A stretch of DNA of 64,000 nt from an uncultured Bacilli bacterium (GCA_947629655.1 CANREL010000006.1:20820-84819); one strand, 5' to 3'. Positions 53,744-63,692 are shown, numbered from the stretch's first letter. A program made the numbers and translations. Notes: generated from the letters alone by a model not told the origin.

Positions 53744-53771
53744 ATCAATAGAAAAGGAGGTTTTGCAGATC

Positions 53772-55409
53772 ATGAGTTATCAAGCATTATATAGAAAATA
53801 CCGTCCTAAAAATTTGAATGAAGTGTATGGACAAAAGGTTGCAGTTAACATTTTAAAAAATGCTGTTGAAAATGATAAAGTAGGTCATGCCTATTTATTT
53901 ACTGGATCAAGAGGTTGTGGAAAAACTAGTGTTGCTAAAATATTAGCAAGAATGGTCAATTGTGAGAATTTAGTTGATGGTGTACCTTGTGGTAAATGTA
54001 ATGGCTGTATAAATAGTTCTTCTAACAACTGTGTTGATATATTAGAAATTGATGCAGCTTCAAATAATGGTGTTGATGAAATAAGAGAATTAAAAAGTAA
54101 AGTTAATTTAATACCATCTGTTCTTAATTATAAAGTTTATATTATTGATGAAGTACACATGTTAACTGAAAGTGCCTTTAATGCTTTGTTAAAAACTTTA
54201 GAGGAACCTCCAAAACACGTCATATTTATTCTTGCTACTACTGAACTACATAAAGTACCAATAACAATAATTTCTAGATGTCAAACTATTGAATTTAAAA
54301 AAATAAATAATAATGATATGTTTGCTAGATTAAAAGAAATAAGTCAATCAGAAAATATTGATATAACAGATGATGCTATTTGGGAAATAGTTAACGAATC
54401 TGATGGAGGCTTACGTGACGCTATTGGTTTACTAGATATGGCAACATCTTATTGTAATAATAAAATAACTGAAGAAGATATTTATACAATAAATGGAAAT
54501 GTATCAAATAATGAAATTGAATATTTATCTGATCTAATTATCAAAAAGAATTTAAAATCAATTATAAATTTAATAAATGATTATTATGATGGCGGAAAAG
54601 ACTTAGTAAAGATATTAGAGAAAATAATATTGAATTTAAAAAATAAAATGATAAAAGAAAATAATGCAAACATTTGTTCTATATTAGAACGACTTACGAA
54701 TGTATTTGATAAGATGAAAGATTCTTCTATCAGCAAAATATATTTCGAATTAGAAATATTTAAATTGTGCCAAGAAGAACGACAAGAGCAGGTGCTTCCA
54801 ACTGTTGAAAATGTCATTCAACAAAAAATTGAAAAAGAACAGCCTAAGAAAGAAATAGATCAACCAAAAGAAAAAATAGACATCCCTAAAGAACAACAAC
54901 CGCCTAAACAAAGTGATAATAAATTAAAGAATATAAGAATTAATAACACCTTTGTTGAAGTCAATAAAAAGTCTTTATTAGATATAAAAAATGAATGGGA
55001 AAAATTAAATGATTTCACTTTTGATAAAGAATATGGTGCATTGGTTTGTGAACTGCTAGACGCTACACCTATCGCTGCCAGTAATTTATATTTAATGCTT
55101 GATTACAATTATGACTCCTTTGTCGAAAAAGGAAACATGCATCTTACCAAATATGAACAAGCTTTAAAAAATACGATTGGTCTAGATCGAAAACTCGTTT
55201 TTGTAACAAATAGTGAATGGTTAAAAATTAAAAATGAGTATATAGAAAATATAAAAAATAATGTAAAATATAATTACATTGATGAAACAATGGAAAAGAC
55301 AGATAATTCTGATGATTCTTCATCTGAATCAGAAACGCCAAAGAGTGATATATTATCAAAGGCAAGTGAATTATTTGATATGGACAAAATAGAAATAAAG
55401 GAGAATTGA
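53772..55409 (+). CDS. dnaX: DNA polymerase III subunits gamma/tau
   Basis: A 545-residue clamp-loader ATPase. Walker A is GSRGCGKTS, a zinc finger lies in CENLVDGVPCGKCNGC, and Walker B is IIDEVHML. The C-terminal third is charged and variable, as for tau. The start at 53772 (MSYQALYRKYRP) follows AGGAGG; a TTG nine bases earlier is too close to that site. First of a long operon dnaX-ebfC-recR and on. Confidence 0.96.
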   Translation: MSYQALYRKYRPKNLNEVYGQKVAVNILKNAVENDKVGHAYLFTGSRGCGKTSVAKILARMVNCENLVDGVPCGKCNGCINSSSNNCVDILEIDAASNNGVDEIRELKSKVNLIPSVLNYKVYIIDEVHMLTESAFNALLKTLEEPPKHVIFILATTELHKVPITIISRCQTIEFKKINNNDMFARLKEISQSENIDITDDAIWEIVNESDGGLRDAIGLLDMATSYCNNKITEEDIYTINGNVSNNEIEYLSDLIIKKNLKSIINLINDYYDGGKDLVKILEKIILNLKNKMIKENNANICSILERLTNVFDKMKDSSISKIYFELEIFKLCQEERQEQVLPTVENVIQQKIEKEQPKKEIDQPKEKIDIPKEQQPPKQSDNKLKNIRINNTFVEVNKKSLLDIKNEWEKLNDFTFDKEYGALVCELLDATPIAASNLYLMLDYNYDSFVEKGNMHLTKYEQALKNTIGLDRKLVFVTNSEWLKIKNEYIENIKNNVKYNYIDETMEKTDNSDDSSSESETPKSDILSKASELFDMDKIEIKEN

Positions 55410-55413
55410 TAAT

Positions 55414-55713
55414 ATGAATATGCAAGCAATTTTAAAACAAGCTCAAAGCTTACAAAAAGATATGATGAAAGCTCAAGAGCAAATAAATTCAACAACATTT
55501 GAGGGAGAAAACGCACTAGTAAAAGTAAAAATAAATGGTAAAAAGGAACTATTAGAAGTAAATATTGATAAATCAACAACATTAGAAAGTGATGATATTG
55601 AAGCTCTTGAGGATATGATATTAATAGCTGTTAATGATGCTATGAAAAAAGTTGATAAGATGACTGAAGAAAAAATGGGTAAATTTGCTAATGGAATGCC
55701 AGGTCTATTCTAA
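55414..55713 (+). CDS. YbaB/EbfC nucleoid-associated protein
   Basis: A 99-residue protein. LKQAQSLQKDMMKAQEQINSTT and the GxxxxxxG-type strand region with ALVKVKINGKKELLEV match the YbaB/EbfC family, which binds DNA as a dimer. Between dnaX and recR as in most bacteria. The stop overlaps the recR start (TAATG). Confidence 0.95.
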   Translation: MNMQAILKQAQSLQKDMMKAQEQINSTTFEGENALVKVKINGKKELLEVNIDKSTTLESDDIEALEDMILIAVNDAMKKVDKMTEEKMGKFANGMPGLF

Positions 55714-56309
55714 TGTATCCTAATAGCTTAAAAAATTTAATTGAAAGTTTTAAATTATTACCTGGAATAGGTGAAAAGACTGCTGAGAGATTAGCGTTCT
55801 TCATGCTCGATTTAGACGAAGAAAAAGCTGATTTCTTTGTCGATAGTATAAAAGAAGTTAAAAGTAAAATAAAAAAATGCCCAATTTGTTCCAATATAAC
55901 AGAAGATGAAATATGTTCCATTTGTGCCAATGAAAATAGAAATAAAGACTTATTATGTGTCCTAGAAGATAAAAAGAATATCTTTTTATTTGAAAAACTA
56001 GGTAGTTATAACGGTTATTATCATGTAATTGATAACTTAATAGCTCCACTTGATGGCATAAATCCTGAAGATATCGGCTTAGAAAAATTATTAAAACGAA
56101 TTAAAGATGGAAATTTTAAAGAAGTGATAATTGCTGTTAAACCGAGCATAGAAGGGGAGACAACAAGTCTTTATATTAAAAAGATATTAGAAGGATTAGA
56201 CATAAAAGTAACTCGTATCGCAAGTGGTATACCAATTGGTGCTGATATAGAATATATCGATTCTATAACTCTTGAAAGGGCTTTGACAGATAGAAAAGAA
56301 ATAGAATAA
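55713..56309 (+). CDS. recR: RecR, recombination protein
   Basis: A 198-residue protein. Helix-hairpin-helix LPGIGEKTAERLAFF, a zinc finger CPICSNITEDEICSIC and a TOPRIM domain (CVLEDKKNIFLFEK to PSIEGETTSLYI). With RecF/RecO it promotes RecA loading. Translationally coupled to ebfC by TAATG. Confidence 0.97.
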   Translation: MYPNSLKNLIESFKLLPGIGEKTAERLAFFMLDLDEEKADFFVDSIKEVKSKIKKCPICSNITEDEICSICANENRNKDLLCVLEDKKNIFLFEKLGSYNGYYHVIDNLIAPLDGINPEDIGLEKLLKRIKDGNFKEVIIAVKPSIEGETTSLYIKKILEGLDIKVTRIASGIPIGADIEYIDSITLERALTDRKEIE

Positions 56310-56348
56310 TAGATACACTTAAATTCATAAATATTATTAGGTGTATTT

Positions 56349-56528
56349 ATGATAAAAAAAGTTATCCAAAAATTGATTTTAAGTTTCTTTCTGTTGTATT
56401 GGTTTAATAAAATAGGAATAAATTTTAACATGATTATTCCCATTAATATGATCACAATCCTAATTGTATATGTGTTAGACATACCAGGATTGGCCATGTT
56501 AATTATTTCATTGATAGTATTATTTTAG
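56349..56528 (+). CDS. BofA-like membrane protein
   Basis: A 59-residue protein with two hydrophobic segments (about 5-20 and 28-58). The second reads IIPINMITILIVYVLDIPG, matching the BofA pattern of IPxNxxT followed by GxPG. In B. subtilis, bofA lies just after recR and inhibits pro-sigma-K processing; here the gene has the same place. Spore formation cannot be inferred from it alone. The ribosome site AGGTG lies in the 3' arm of a hairpin (ATACACTTA / TTAGGTGTAT, partly mismatched). Confidence 0.75.
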   Translation: MIKKVIQKLILSFFLLYWFNKIGINFNMIIPINMITILIVYVLDIPGLAMLIISLIVLF

Positions 56529-56537
56529 GAGGTTTTT

Positions 56538-57395
56538 ATGTTGGAGGATTACAAAGAAGATTATCAAGAATTTTATACCATCATCAATAATGCTATCAAA
56601 GAAGATAAAATTAGCCATGCCTACATGTTTGAGATTGATGAAAATATTGATGTTGAAAAATTTATAAAAGATATGTGTAAAGCTTTAATAATCAGGGATA
56701 AAGAAAAAGATAGTAACATATCTAATTTGATTGAACATGATAATTATCCAAATATAAAAAGAATTAAAAGTGATGGAATTTGGATAAAAAAAGAACAAAT
56801 TTTAGACGTTCAAAGCGATTTTAAAAAAGAATCACTTGATGATAATTTAAAGATATATATAATTGAGGATGCTACCAAATTAAACAAACATTCAGCCAAT
56901 ACACTATTAAAATTTTTAGAGGAACCAGAAAGAAATATAGTTGCACTTCTTCTAACTAAAAATAAGTATGCTGTTATTAATACGATAGTATCACGATGCA
57001 TGAACATAAGTCTAAAAAAGAAGAACTATGCTCAAATAGATCCTGAAGATTTAAGTTATAAAATAGTTGAAATGATAGAGAAATATAAAGAGAGATCATT
57101 ACCATATCTCTATCAATTAATATTGAGTAGTAACTGTGATAAAAGAGATTTAGAAGAAATATTTGCCAATCTTCAAAAAATCTATAATGATTTTTTACAC
57201 ATGAACAGTGACATTGATTACAAATATAATTATTATGAACCAGAATTATTGAAAAATATTGATTTTCAGAAAGATAATGCCATGATAATTAAAAAAATCG
57301 ATGCCATTTCCAAAAATGCCAACTATTTAAAAGTTAATGTTAATATAAAGACAATATTAGATAAAATAATTATTGAAGTATATGGTGGTGATTGA
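56538..57395 (+). CDS. holB: DNA polymerase III delta' subunit
   Basis: A 285-residue clamp-loader protein of the DnaX fold without a Walker A. Landmarks are ISHAYMFEI, LKIYIIEDATKLNKHSANTLLKFLEEPER and IVSRCMNI. AGGAGG before ATG. tmk, often next to holB, is absent here. Confidence 0.93.
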   Translation: MLEDYKEDYQEFYTIINNAIKEDKISHAYMFEIDENIDVEKFIKDMCKALIIRDKEKDSNISNLIEHDNYPNIKRIKSDGIWIKKEQILDVQSDFKKESLDDNLKIYIIEDATKLNKHSANTLLKFLEEPERNIVALLLTKNKYAVINTIVSRCMNISLKKKNYAQIDPEDLSYKIVEMIEKYKERSLPYLYQLILSSNCDKRDLEEIFANLQKIYNDFLHMNSDIDYKYNYYEPELLKNIDFQKDNAMIIKKIDAISKNANYLKVNVNIKTILDKIIIEVYGGD

Positions 57396-57396
57396 T

Positions 57397-58191
57397 ATGT
57401 ATGAAGTAGTAGGAGTAAAATTTATTAATTCTAATCGCGTCTATTATTTTTCTACGAATAAAATTGAAATTAAAAACAAAGATAAAGTAATTGTAGAAAC
57501 AGAAAAGGGAATGCAATTTGGAATAGTTGTTAATGGTCCTGTTGAGTTACCAGAAGATAAATTAGTCTTTCCATTAAAAAATGTCTTGCGAGTAGCTAAT
57601 AAAGAAGACTTAAAACAAGAAAAGAATAATGAAGAAAAAAGTTTAAAGGCCTTGAAAGATGCTAAAGCAATTGCTGAAAAATTGGGACTATCTATGAACT
57701 TTATCGATGCTGCTTTCACTTTTGATCGCAAGCAATTAATATTTAATTTCTTGGCTGATGAACGTATTGATTTTCGAGAACTAGCTAAAAAATTAGCCGC
57801 TATTTATAAGACAAGAATAGAACTTAGACAAGTTGGAGTACGTGATAAAGCTAAAGAAATAGGTGGTATTGGTCCTTGTGGTAGATTTTTGTGTTGTAGT
57901 ACTTTTCTAAACGATTTTAATAGTGTTTCTATCAATATGGCTAAAAATCAATACATAGCTTTAAATCCAACAAAAATAAACGGTATTTGTGGAAGACTAT
58001 TATGTTGCTTAAACTATGAAGATGAACAGTATAAAGAGATGAAGAAAGATTATCCACCAATTGGAACAATTATAAAGAGTGGAAATGAATCAGGAAAAGT
58101 TGTCAGTCACAATTTATTAAAAGGTACTTATACAATTGAGAAGACAGGAAAAATATTAGAGGAATTAAAATTAGATGAAAGTAGTAAATGA
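57397..58191 (+). CDS. ricT: RicT/YaaT, PSP1-domain regulator of mRNA maturation
   Basis: A 264-residue protein with the PSP1 domain. Cysteines in GPCGRFLCCSTF and GICGRLLCCLNYE are those that hold Fe-S clusters in the Bacillus Ric complex, which works with RNase Y. The start at 57397 follows GGTGGTG and is next to the holB stop, the Bacillus order. Confidence 0.94.
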   Translation: MYEVVGVKFINSNRVYYFSTNKIEIKNKDKVIVETEKGMQFGIVVNGPVELPEDKLVFPLKNVLRVANKEDLKQEKNNEEKSLKALKDAKAIAEKLGLSMNFIDAAFTFDRKQLIFNFLADERIDFRELAKKLAAIYKTRIELRQVGVRDKAKEIGGIGPCGRFLCCSTFLNDFNSVSINMAKNQYIALNPTKINGICGRLLCCLNYEDEQYKEMKKDYPPIGTIIKSGNESGKVVSHNLLKGTYTIEKTGKILEELKLDESSK

Positions 58192-58900
58192 TTTATTAGG
58201 ATATGATAATTTAAAAATAGTTCAAAATCCTGATTGGTTCAGTTTTTCCCTTGATTCAGTACTATTACCCAACTTTGTTACATTGAATAAAAATGTCAAA
58301 AATATTTTAGACTTAGGAACAGGAAATGCTCCTATTCCCATGATTTTATCAACCATGACCAAAGCTAATATTTATGGTATTGAAATCCAAAAAGATATTT
58401 TTGAAATGGCTGAAGAATCAGTTAAAATGAATGGATTAGATTCACAAATAAAACTTATTAATGATGATATGAAAAAATTAGACGAATACTTCGAAGCTAA
58501 TTTTTTTGACGTTATAATATCTAATCCACCATATTTTAGATTAGAAGAATTGTCTAAAAAAAATGAAGATGTCCATAAGACTATCGCTCGCCATGAAGAA
58601 AAGATAACTTTGAGTGAATTGATATCTATCGCGCGAAAATTTTTAAATAACAATGGAGTCTTTGCCATGGTTCATCGCAGTGATCGCTTTATTGAAATAA
58701 TTGAAGAAATGCGTAAAAATAACATCGAACCAAAAAGAGTTCAATTCATTTATCCAAAACAAAATACTGATTCCAACATGGTTTTAATTGAGGGAAGAAA
58801 AAATGGTAAAACAGGGTTAATTATTAAGGAACCTTTATATATTCATGATGAAAATGGTGAATACTTAGAAGAGATTAATAAATTATTTTTTAGGAGGTAA
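58175..58900 (+). CDS. tRNA1(Val) adenine-N6 methyltransferase-like protein
   Basis: A 241-residue class I methyltransferase. SAM loop LDLGTGNAPIPMIL and the catalytic NPPYF of N6-adenine methylases are present. Matches TrmN6/YabB by motif and by place (after ricT, before rsmI). Overlaps ricT by 17 bases; the only visible site, GAGG, is 12 bases before the ATG. Confidence 0.9.
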   Translation: MKVVNDLLGYDNLKIVQNPDWFSFSLDSVLLPNFVTLNKNVKNILDLGTGNAPIPMILSTMTKANIYGIEIQKDIFEMAEESVKMNGLDSQIKLINDDMKKLDEYFEANFFDVIISNPPYFRLEELSKKNEDVHKTIARHEEKITLSELISIARKFLNNNGVFAMVHRSDRFIEIIEEMRKNNIEPKRVQFIYPKQNTDSNMVLIEGRKNGKTGLIIKEPLYIHDENGEYLEEINKLFFRR

Positions 58901-58902
58901 TT

Positions 58903-59748
58903 ATGAGTCAAAAGAGTTATGATGGTAAAAATTCATTATATTTAATACCAACACCCATTGGTAATTTTGATGATATGACCTTGCGATCTATTGAAACTTT
59001 AAAACTCGTTGATGTTTTATTTTGTGAAGATACTAGAATAACTAAGCAAATGTTAAAAAGACTTGATATCAATAAGAAACTTATCAGTTCAAATGATCAT
59101 AATGAAGAAAACACTAAATCTTTAGCTGTTCAATACTTAGAAGAAGGTAAAAATGTTGGAATTGTCACTGATCGTGGAACTCCAATTATTAGTGATCCCG
59201 GTTATAAAATAGTTGAAGAAGTTATCAAAAAGGGGTATAATGTAATACCGTTACCTGGTGCGAATGCTTTGATACCAGCTTTAATATCATCAGGAGTTAA
59301 TCCATCTCCTTTCATGTTTTATGGTTTTCTAAATTCTAAGAAATCAAAACGTGAAAAAGAATTGCAAAATTTGAAAAATTATCCTGTGACAATCATCTTT
59401 TATGAAGCACCACACCGCATCATTGAAATGTTAGAGAGCCTTAGAGATATCTTTGGTAATCGAAAAATCTCTGTAGCTCGTGAAATATCTAAGCTTCATG
59501 AAGAAATTTATCGTGGTAAAGTAGAGGAAGTTATCAAAGAAATATCTAGTGAAGAGATAAGAGGCGAATTTGTCGTTGTCGTTCAAGGTAGTGATGAAGA
59601 GATATCATTTGATGATCTATCAATAAAAGAACACGTCAAAATGTACATGGAAGAAGGCCTATCTGAAAAAGAGGCTTTAAAAAAAGTCGCTAAAGATAGA
59701 AATACTTCAAAATCAGAAATATATAAAATATATCATATGGGGAAGTGA
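58903..59748 (+). CDS. rsmI: RsmI, 16S rRNA ribose-2'-O methyltransferase
   Basis: A 281-residue tetrapyrrole-methylase-fold enzyme. Family motifs LYLIPTPIGNFDDMTLRS, CEDTRIT, TDRGTPIISDPG and FYEAPHRI are intact. It methylates C1402 of 16S rRNA. AGGAGG before ATG. Confidence 0.97.
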   Translation: MSQKSYDGKNSLYLIPTPIGNFDDMTLRSIETLKLVDVLFCEDTRITKQMLKRLDINKKLISSNDHNEENTKSLAVQYLEEGKNVGIVTDRGTPIISDPGYKIVEEVIKKGYNVIPLPGANALIPALISSGVNPSPFMFYGFLNSKKSKREKELQNLKNYPVTIIFYEAPHRIIEMLESLRDIFGNRKISVAREISKLHEEIYRGKVEEVIKEISSEEIRGEFVVVVQGSDEEISFDDLSIKEHVKMYMEEGLSEKEALKKVAKDRNTSKSEIYKIYHMGK

Positions 59749-59752
59749 TGTT

Positions 59753-60313
59753 ATGAAATTAATCGTTGGTCTTGGAAATCCTGGAAAAGAATATGAAAAT
59801 ACGAGACATAATATGGGTTTCATGTTTATCGATGCCTATGCCAAAGAAAAAAGTGTCGAAATAACTAAGAAGAAATTTAATGGGTTATATGTAGAATTTG
59901 TTAATAATGGTGAAAAAACCATTCTTTTAAAGCCTCAATCATACATCAATTTATCTGGAGAAGTAGTAAAAGCATTTGTCGATTTCTACAAAATTGATAT
60001 TGAAGATATTTTAATAATAAATGATGATTTGGATCTACCTATCGGTAAATATAAGCTTCGTCCAACTGGTTCAAGTGGTGGACACAATGGCTTAAAAAAT
60101 ATTGAATCTCACCTTCATACTCAAAATTATAAAAGAATAAAAATCGGTATTTCTAACGATAAAGAAATGGATACTAAAGACTATGTTCTAGGTAAAATAT
60201 CCAAAGAAAATGCCAAAGTCATCAATGAATTAACAAAAATTGTGAATAATATTATTGATGATTTCTACAAAATAGATTTTGATGCTTTAATGGCTAAATA
60301 TAATCATAAATAG
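59753..60313 (+). CDS. pth: peptidyl-tRNA hydrolase
   Basis: A 186-residue enzyme. GLGNPGKEYENTRHNMGF places the catalytic His at residue 19; DDLDLPIG holds the Asp; GSSGGHNGLKNI is the third signature. It recycles stalled peptidyl-tRNA. pth-mfd is a frequent pair. Confidence 0.97.
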   Translation: MKLIVGLGNPGKEYENTRHNMGFMFIDAYAKEKSVEITKKKFNGLYVEFVNNGEKTILLKPQSYINLSGEVVKAFVDFYKIDIEDILIINDDLDLPIGKYKLRPTGSSGGHNGLKNIESHLHTQNYKRIKIGISNDKEMDTKDYVLGKISKENAKVINELTKIVNNIIDDFYKIDFDALMAKYNHK

Positions 60314-60321
60314 AGGTAATT

Positions 60322-63300
60322 ATGAATAGTTTTTTTGATGAATTAGTCCACATAAGAAAAGAAAAAAACATCTGCCTAACAGGAATGACAGATGAGTTTT
60401 TTTGTGTCTATTTATCCAAAAAATTCAAAGAAGAAAATAGAAATATCTTAATAGTTACTTCAACTCTATATGAAGCTAATAAATTGTTGAATTCCTTAAC
60501 CAATTATACAGATAGATGTCTTTTATTTCCCATGGATGACTTTTTGACGAGTGAATCAATCGCCATCAGTCCTGATTTAAAAATAACGCGATTAGATACG
60601 ATAAATCAGTTATTAGATGATGATAAACACATTGTCATCACGCATTTAAATGGATTATTGCGTTATCTTCCAACTAAAGATTTATTTAAAAAGAAGAGAA
60701 TTCACTTAAAGAAAGATGAAGATTATGATCGTGAACGTTTAATTAGAGATTTGATCAATCTTGGCTATACCCGCGAAACAATAGTTAATAAAACTGGGGA
60801 ATTAGGTATTCGTGGTTTTATCATTGATATTTTCCCATTTGGCGAAGAACATCCGATAAGAATTGAATATTTTGGTGATACTATTGATTCAATAAGATAT
60901 TTTGATGAAGAAAATCAAAAGACTATTAACGAAATTGAAGAGATCGATATCAATCCATATACTGAATTTTTAACAGAGGAAAATCATGAAGAAATTGATG
61001 ACAATCAAAAGAATCTTCCTTTGTATAATAAAGAGATTAGTAATATCAGTGATTATTTAGATGACAAAATAGTCGTTTTCAAAGATTATGCTCAAATCAT
61101 GGCCAGTGTCGATACTTTACGCAATCAAATCATGGAATACAAAAGTAATCGTGATCAAGATTATAAATATAATTACATGTTCGATTTTGATGAAATTTTA
61201 TATGATGAAGTAATTCACTACAATTCAATTAATAATTTAGATAATATTATCCCTAAAAATCGTACTTTTAATTATGAAGTTCATACAATTAGAAAATTTA
61301 ATGAAGATATTGAAGCTATCAATGACTATTTAAATAAATCATTATACATGAATAAAACAGTCATTATATGTTTAAAAAAATATCAAATAAAAAACTTCTC
61401 TAGTTATTTGACTTGTAATTATATCATTACTAATGAATGTGAAATAGTTGAAAAAAATGTTAACTTAATTGATAAAAATATATCTGAAGGATTCGAATAT
61501 CAAAATTTTGTCATTTTAACAGAAAATGAATTATTTAAAGTTGTTCAAAACAAAAAGAAATACAAAAGCAGTTTTAAATATGCCTCTAAAATTAAAAATA
61601 TATCAAATATCGAAATTGGTGATTATGTCGTTCATGATGTTCATGGTATTGGTATATATAATGGTATAAAATCTCTAAAACAGGGGGATTTGATCAAAGA
61701 TTATCTAGAGATTACATATAGTGGTAAAGATAAATTATATATTCCTGTTGAAAAAATTGATTTAATCAGTAAGTATACAGGTAAAGAAGGAATGGTTCCT
61801 AAAGTCAATAAACTTGGTGGAACTGAATGGCAAAAGACTAAGTTGCGCATCAAGAAGAAAGTTAAAGATATCGCTAACGACTTAATTAAACTATATGCCA
61901 TGCGTGAGATGAAACAAGGTTTTAAATTCAGTCCTGATAATGAACTTCAAGAAATGTTTGAAAAAGAATTTGAACATGAAGAGACAACTGACCAATTATT
62001 AGCAACTAGTCAAATAAAACAAGATATGGAGTCAACTGTACCAATGGATCGTTTACTTTGTGGTGATGTCGGTTTTGGTAAGACTGAAGTCGCTTTTCGT
62101 GCCATGTTCAAAGCAACACTTGATTCAAAACAAGTATTATATTTATGTCCAACGACGATTCTTTCAATGCAACAATATAATAATGCCATTGAGAGATTTA
62201 AAAATTTTCCAATTAGAATTGAAGTGTTAAATCGTTTTACTTCACCAAAGGACACGAAGAGAATTGTCAATGACTTAAAAGAGGGAAAAGTCGATATTTT
62301 ATTCGGTACTCATCGTCTTTTGAGTGATGACATCAAACCAAAAGATTTAGGTCTATTAGTAGTGGATGAGGAACAACGTTTTGGTGTCGTTCACAAAGAA
62401 AAAATCAAACATTATAAGGAAAATGTCGATGTTCTAACACTAACCGCAACTCCTATTCCTAGAACTCTTCAAATGTCTTTAATCGGTATAAGAAATCTAT
62501 CTTTAATTGAGACACCACCAACTAATAGATATCCTGTTCAAACTTATGTCATCGAAGAAAATGATCAACTTATAAAAGATGCTATTTATAAAGAGATGTC
62601 TCGTAATGGACAAGTGTTCATCCTTTATAACAGTGTTGAAAAAATTGAACGAAAAATGTACGAAATTCAACAATTAGTTAAGGAAGCTCGAATTATTTGT
62701 GCTCATGGACAATTGACTAAGAGTCAAATCGAAGAAAGAATGGAAGCTTTTATCAATCATGAATATGACATCATGCTTTGTACGACAATAATTGAAACAG
62801 GAATTGATATTCCAAACGTCAACACTTTAATAATATTGAATGCTGATCGCTTCGGTTTAAGTCAATTGTACCAAATTCGTGGTCGTGTTGGACGTAGTGA
62901 TAAGATTGCTTATGCTTACTTGATGTATGAACGTCAAAAACAATTGAATGATATCGCTATCAAAAGATTAAATGTCATCAAAGAATTTACTGAATTGGGT
63001 AGTGGTTTTGCCATCGCTACTCGTGATCTATCAATTCGTGGAGCTGGTGATATATTAGGTAGTGAACAAGCAGGATTCATTGATAGTGTCGGAATTGATT
63101 TATATCTAAAAATACTTGATGAAGAAGTTAGACGCTTAAAAGGTGAAAAAGTTGTCGATGAAGAAGAAGAACAACCAAAAGAAGAAAAACCATTTATTCA
63201 AGTATCTACCCATATCGATGACAGTTTTGTTGATGATGAAAATCTTAAAATTGAAATTCATCGCAAAATTAATGAAATTGATTCATATACTAAATTGATT

Positions 63301-63639
63301 GAGATAAAGACAGAACTTGAAGATCGCTTTGGAAAATTGAGTGAAGATTTAATAATCTATATGCATGAAGAATGGTTTGAAAAATTAGCTAAAAAGTTGG
63401 ATATTGTTGAAGTAAATCAAACTAAGAATTCTATTTCTCTATACTTTAGTGAAGAGATGTCATCAAAAATAGATGGTGAACAATTATTCTTAGATGCCTT
63501 TAACATATCACGCATGTTTAGATTTCAATTTAAAAATAAAAATTTAATAATCGTCTTAGACACTATTAAATTAGAAAAACATTACTTGTTCTATTTACTA
63601 TCTTTACTTAGTAAAATAAAGCTAAAAGAGACTGCTTAA
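60322..63639 (+). CDS. mfd: Mfd, transcription-repair coupling factor
   Basis: An 1105-residue DNA translocase. UvrB-like N-terminal domains, then the RNA polymerase interaction domain (IGDYVVHDVHGIGIYNG), helicase motifs with Walker A GDVGFGKTEVAFRA, DEEQRFG, and TATPIPRTLQMSL, motif V-VI GRVGRSDKIAYAY, and a C-terminal UvrA-contact regulatory domain. It removes stalled polymerase and recruits UvrA. GAGG precedes the ATG. Confidence 0.97.
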   Translation: MNSFFDELVHIRKEKNICLTGMTDEFFCVYLSKKFKEENRNILIVTSTLYEANKLLNSLTNYTDRCLLFPMDDFLTSESIAISPDLKITRLDTINQLLDDDKHIVITHLNGLLRYLPTKDLFKKKRIHLKKDEDYDRERLIRDLINLGYTRETIVNKTGELGIRGFIIDIFPFGEEHPIRIEYFGDTIDSIRYFDEENQKTINEIEEIDINPYTEFLTEENHEEIDDNQKNLPLYNKEISNISDYLDDKIVVFKDYAQIMASVDTLRNQIMEYKSNRDQDYKYNYMFDFDEILYDEVIHYNSINNLDNIIPKNRTFNYEVHTIRKFNEDIEAINDYLNKSLYMNKTVIICLKKYQIKNFSSYLTCNYIITNECEIVEKNVNLIDKNISEGFEYQNFVILTENELFKVVQNKKKYKSSFKYASKIKNISNIEIGDYVVHDVHGIGIYNGIKSLKQGDLIKDYLEITYSGKDKLYIPVEKIDLISKYTGKEGMVPKVNKLGGTEWQKTKLRIKKKVKDIANDLIKLYAMREMKQGFKFSPDNELQEMFEKEFEHEETTDQLLATSQIKQDMESTVPMDRLLCGDVGFGKTEVAFRAMFKATLDSKQVLYLCPTTILSMQQYNNAIERFKNFPIRIEVLNRFTSPKDTKRIVNDLKEGKVDILFGTHRLLSDDIKPKDLGLLVVDEEQRFGVVHKEKIKHYKENVDVLTLTATPIPRTLQMSLIGIRNLSLIETPPTNRYPVQTYVIEENDQLIKDAIYKEMSRNGQVFILYNSVEKIERKMYEIQQLVKEARIICAHGQLTKSQIEERMEAFINHEYDIMLCTTIIETGIDIPNVNTLIILNADRFGLSQLYQIRGRVGRSDKIAYAYLMYERQKQLNDIAIKRLNVIKEFTELGSGFAIATRDLSIRGAGDILGSEQAGFIDSVGIDLYLKILDEEVRRLKGEKVVDEEEEQPKEEKPFIQVSTHIDDSFVDDENLKIEIHRKINEIDSYTKLIEIKTELEDRFGKLSEDLIIYMHEEWFEKLAKKLDIVEVNQTKNSISLYFSEEMSSKIDGEQLFLDAFNISRMFRFQFKNKNLIIVLDTIKLEKHYLFYLLSLLSKIKLKETA

Positions 63640-63640
63640 C

Positions 63641-63669
63641 TTGACTACCAAACATATATTTGTTAAGAT
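63641..63669 (+). promoter_or_regulatory. putative promoter of the right-edge gene
   Basis: TTGACT (63641-63646), 17 bases, TAAGAT (63664-63669), directly after the mfd stop. Confidence 0.45.
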
Positions 63670-63692
63670 TTTATAAAAGATAAGGTGAAAAT

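Larger units (their letters stand above)
53249..53771. other. non-coding parS/Noc-site/DnaA-box cluster upstream of dnaX
   Basis: A 0.5-kb gap with no convincing gene. It holds two exact Noc palindromes, three parS palindromes, a half Noc site (ATTTCCC at 53577-53583) and two consensus DnaA boxes TGTGAATAA (53564-53572 and 53644-53652). The first two Noc/parS pairs follow the same order and short spacing, as if duplicated. The dnaX promoter closes the region. Individual sites are listed separately. Confidence 0.9.

Noticed and set aside
53374..53773. Short minus-strand reading frames in the tadA-dnaX gap.
   Set aside because: No ribosome sites, compositional bias like random AT-rich translation, and they run through the parS sites.
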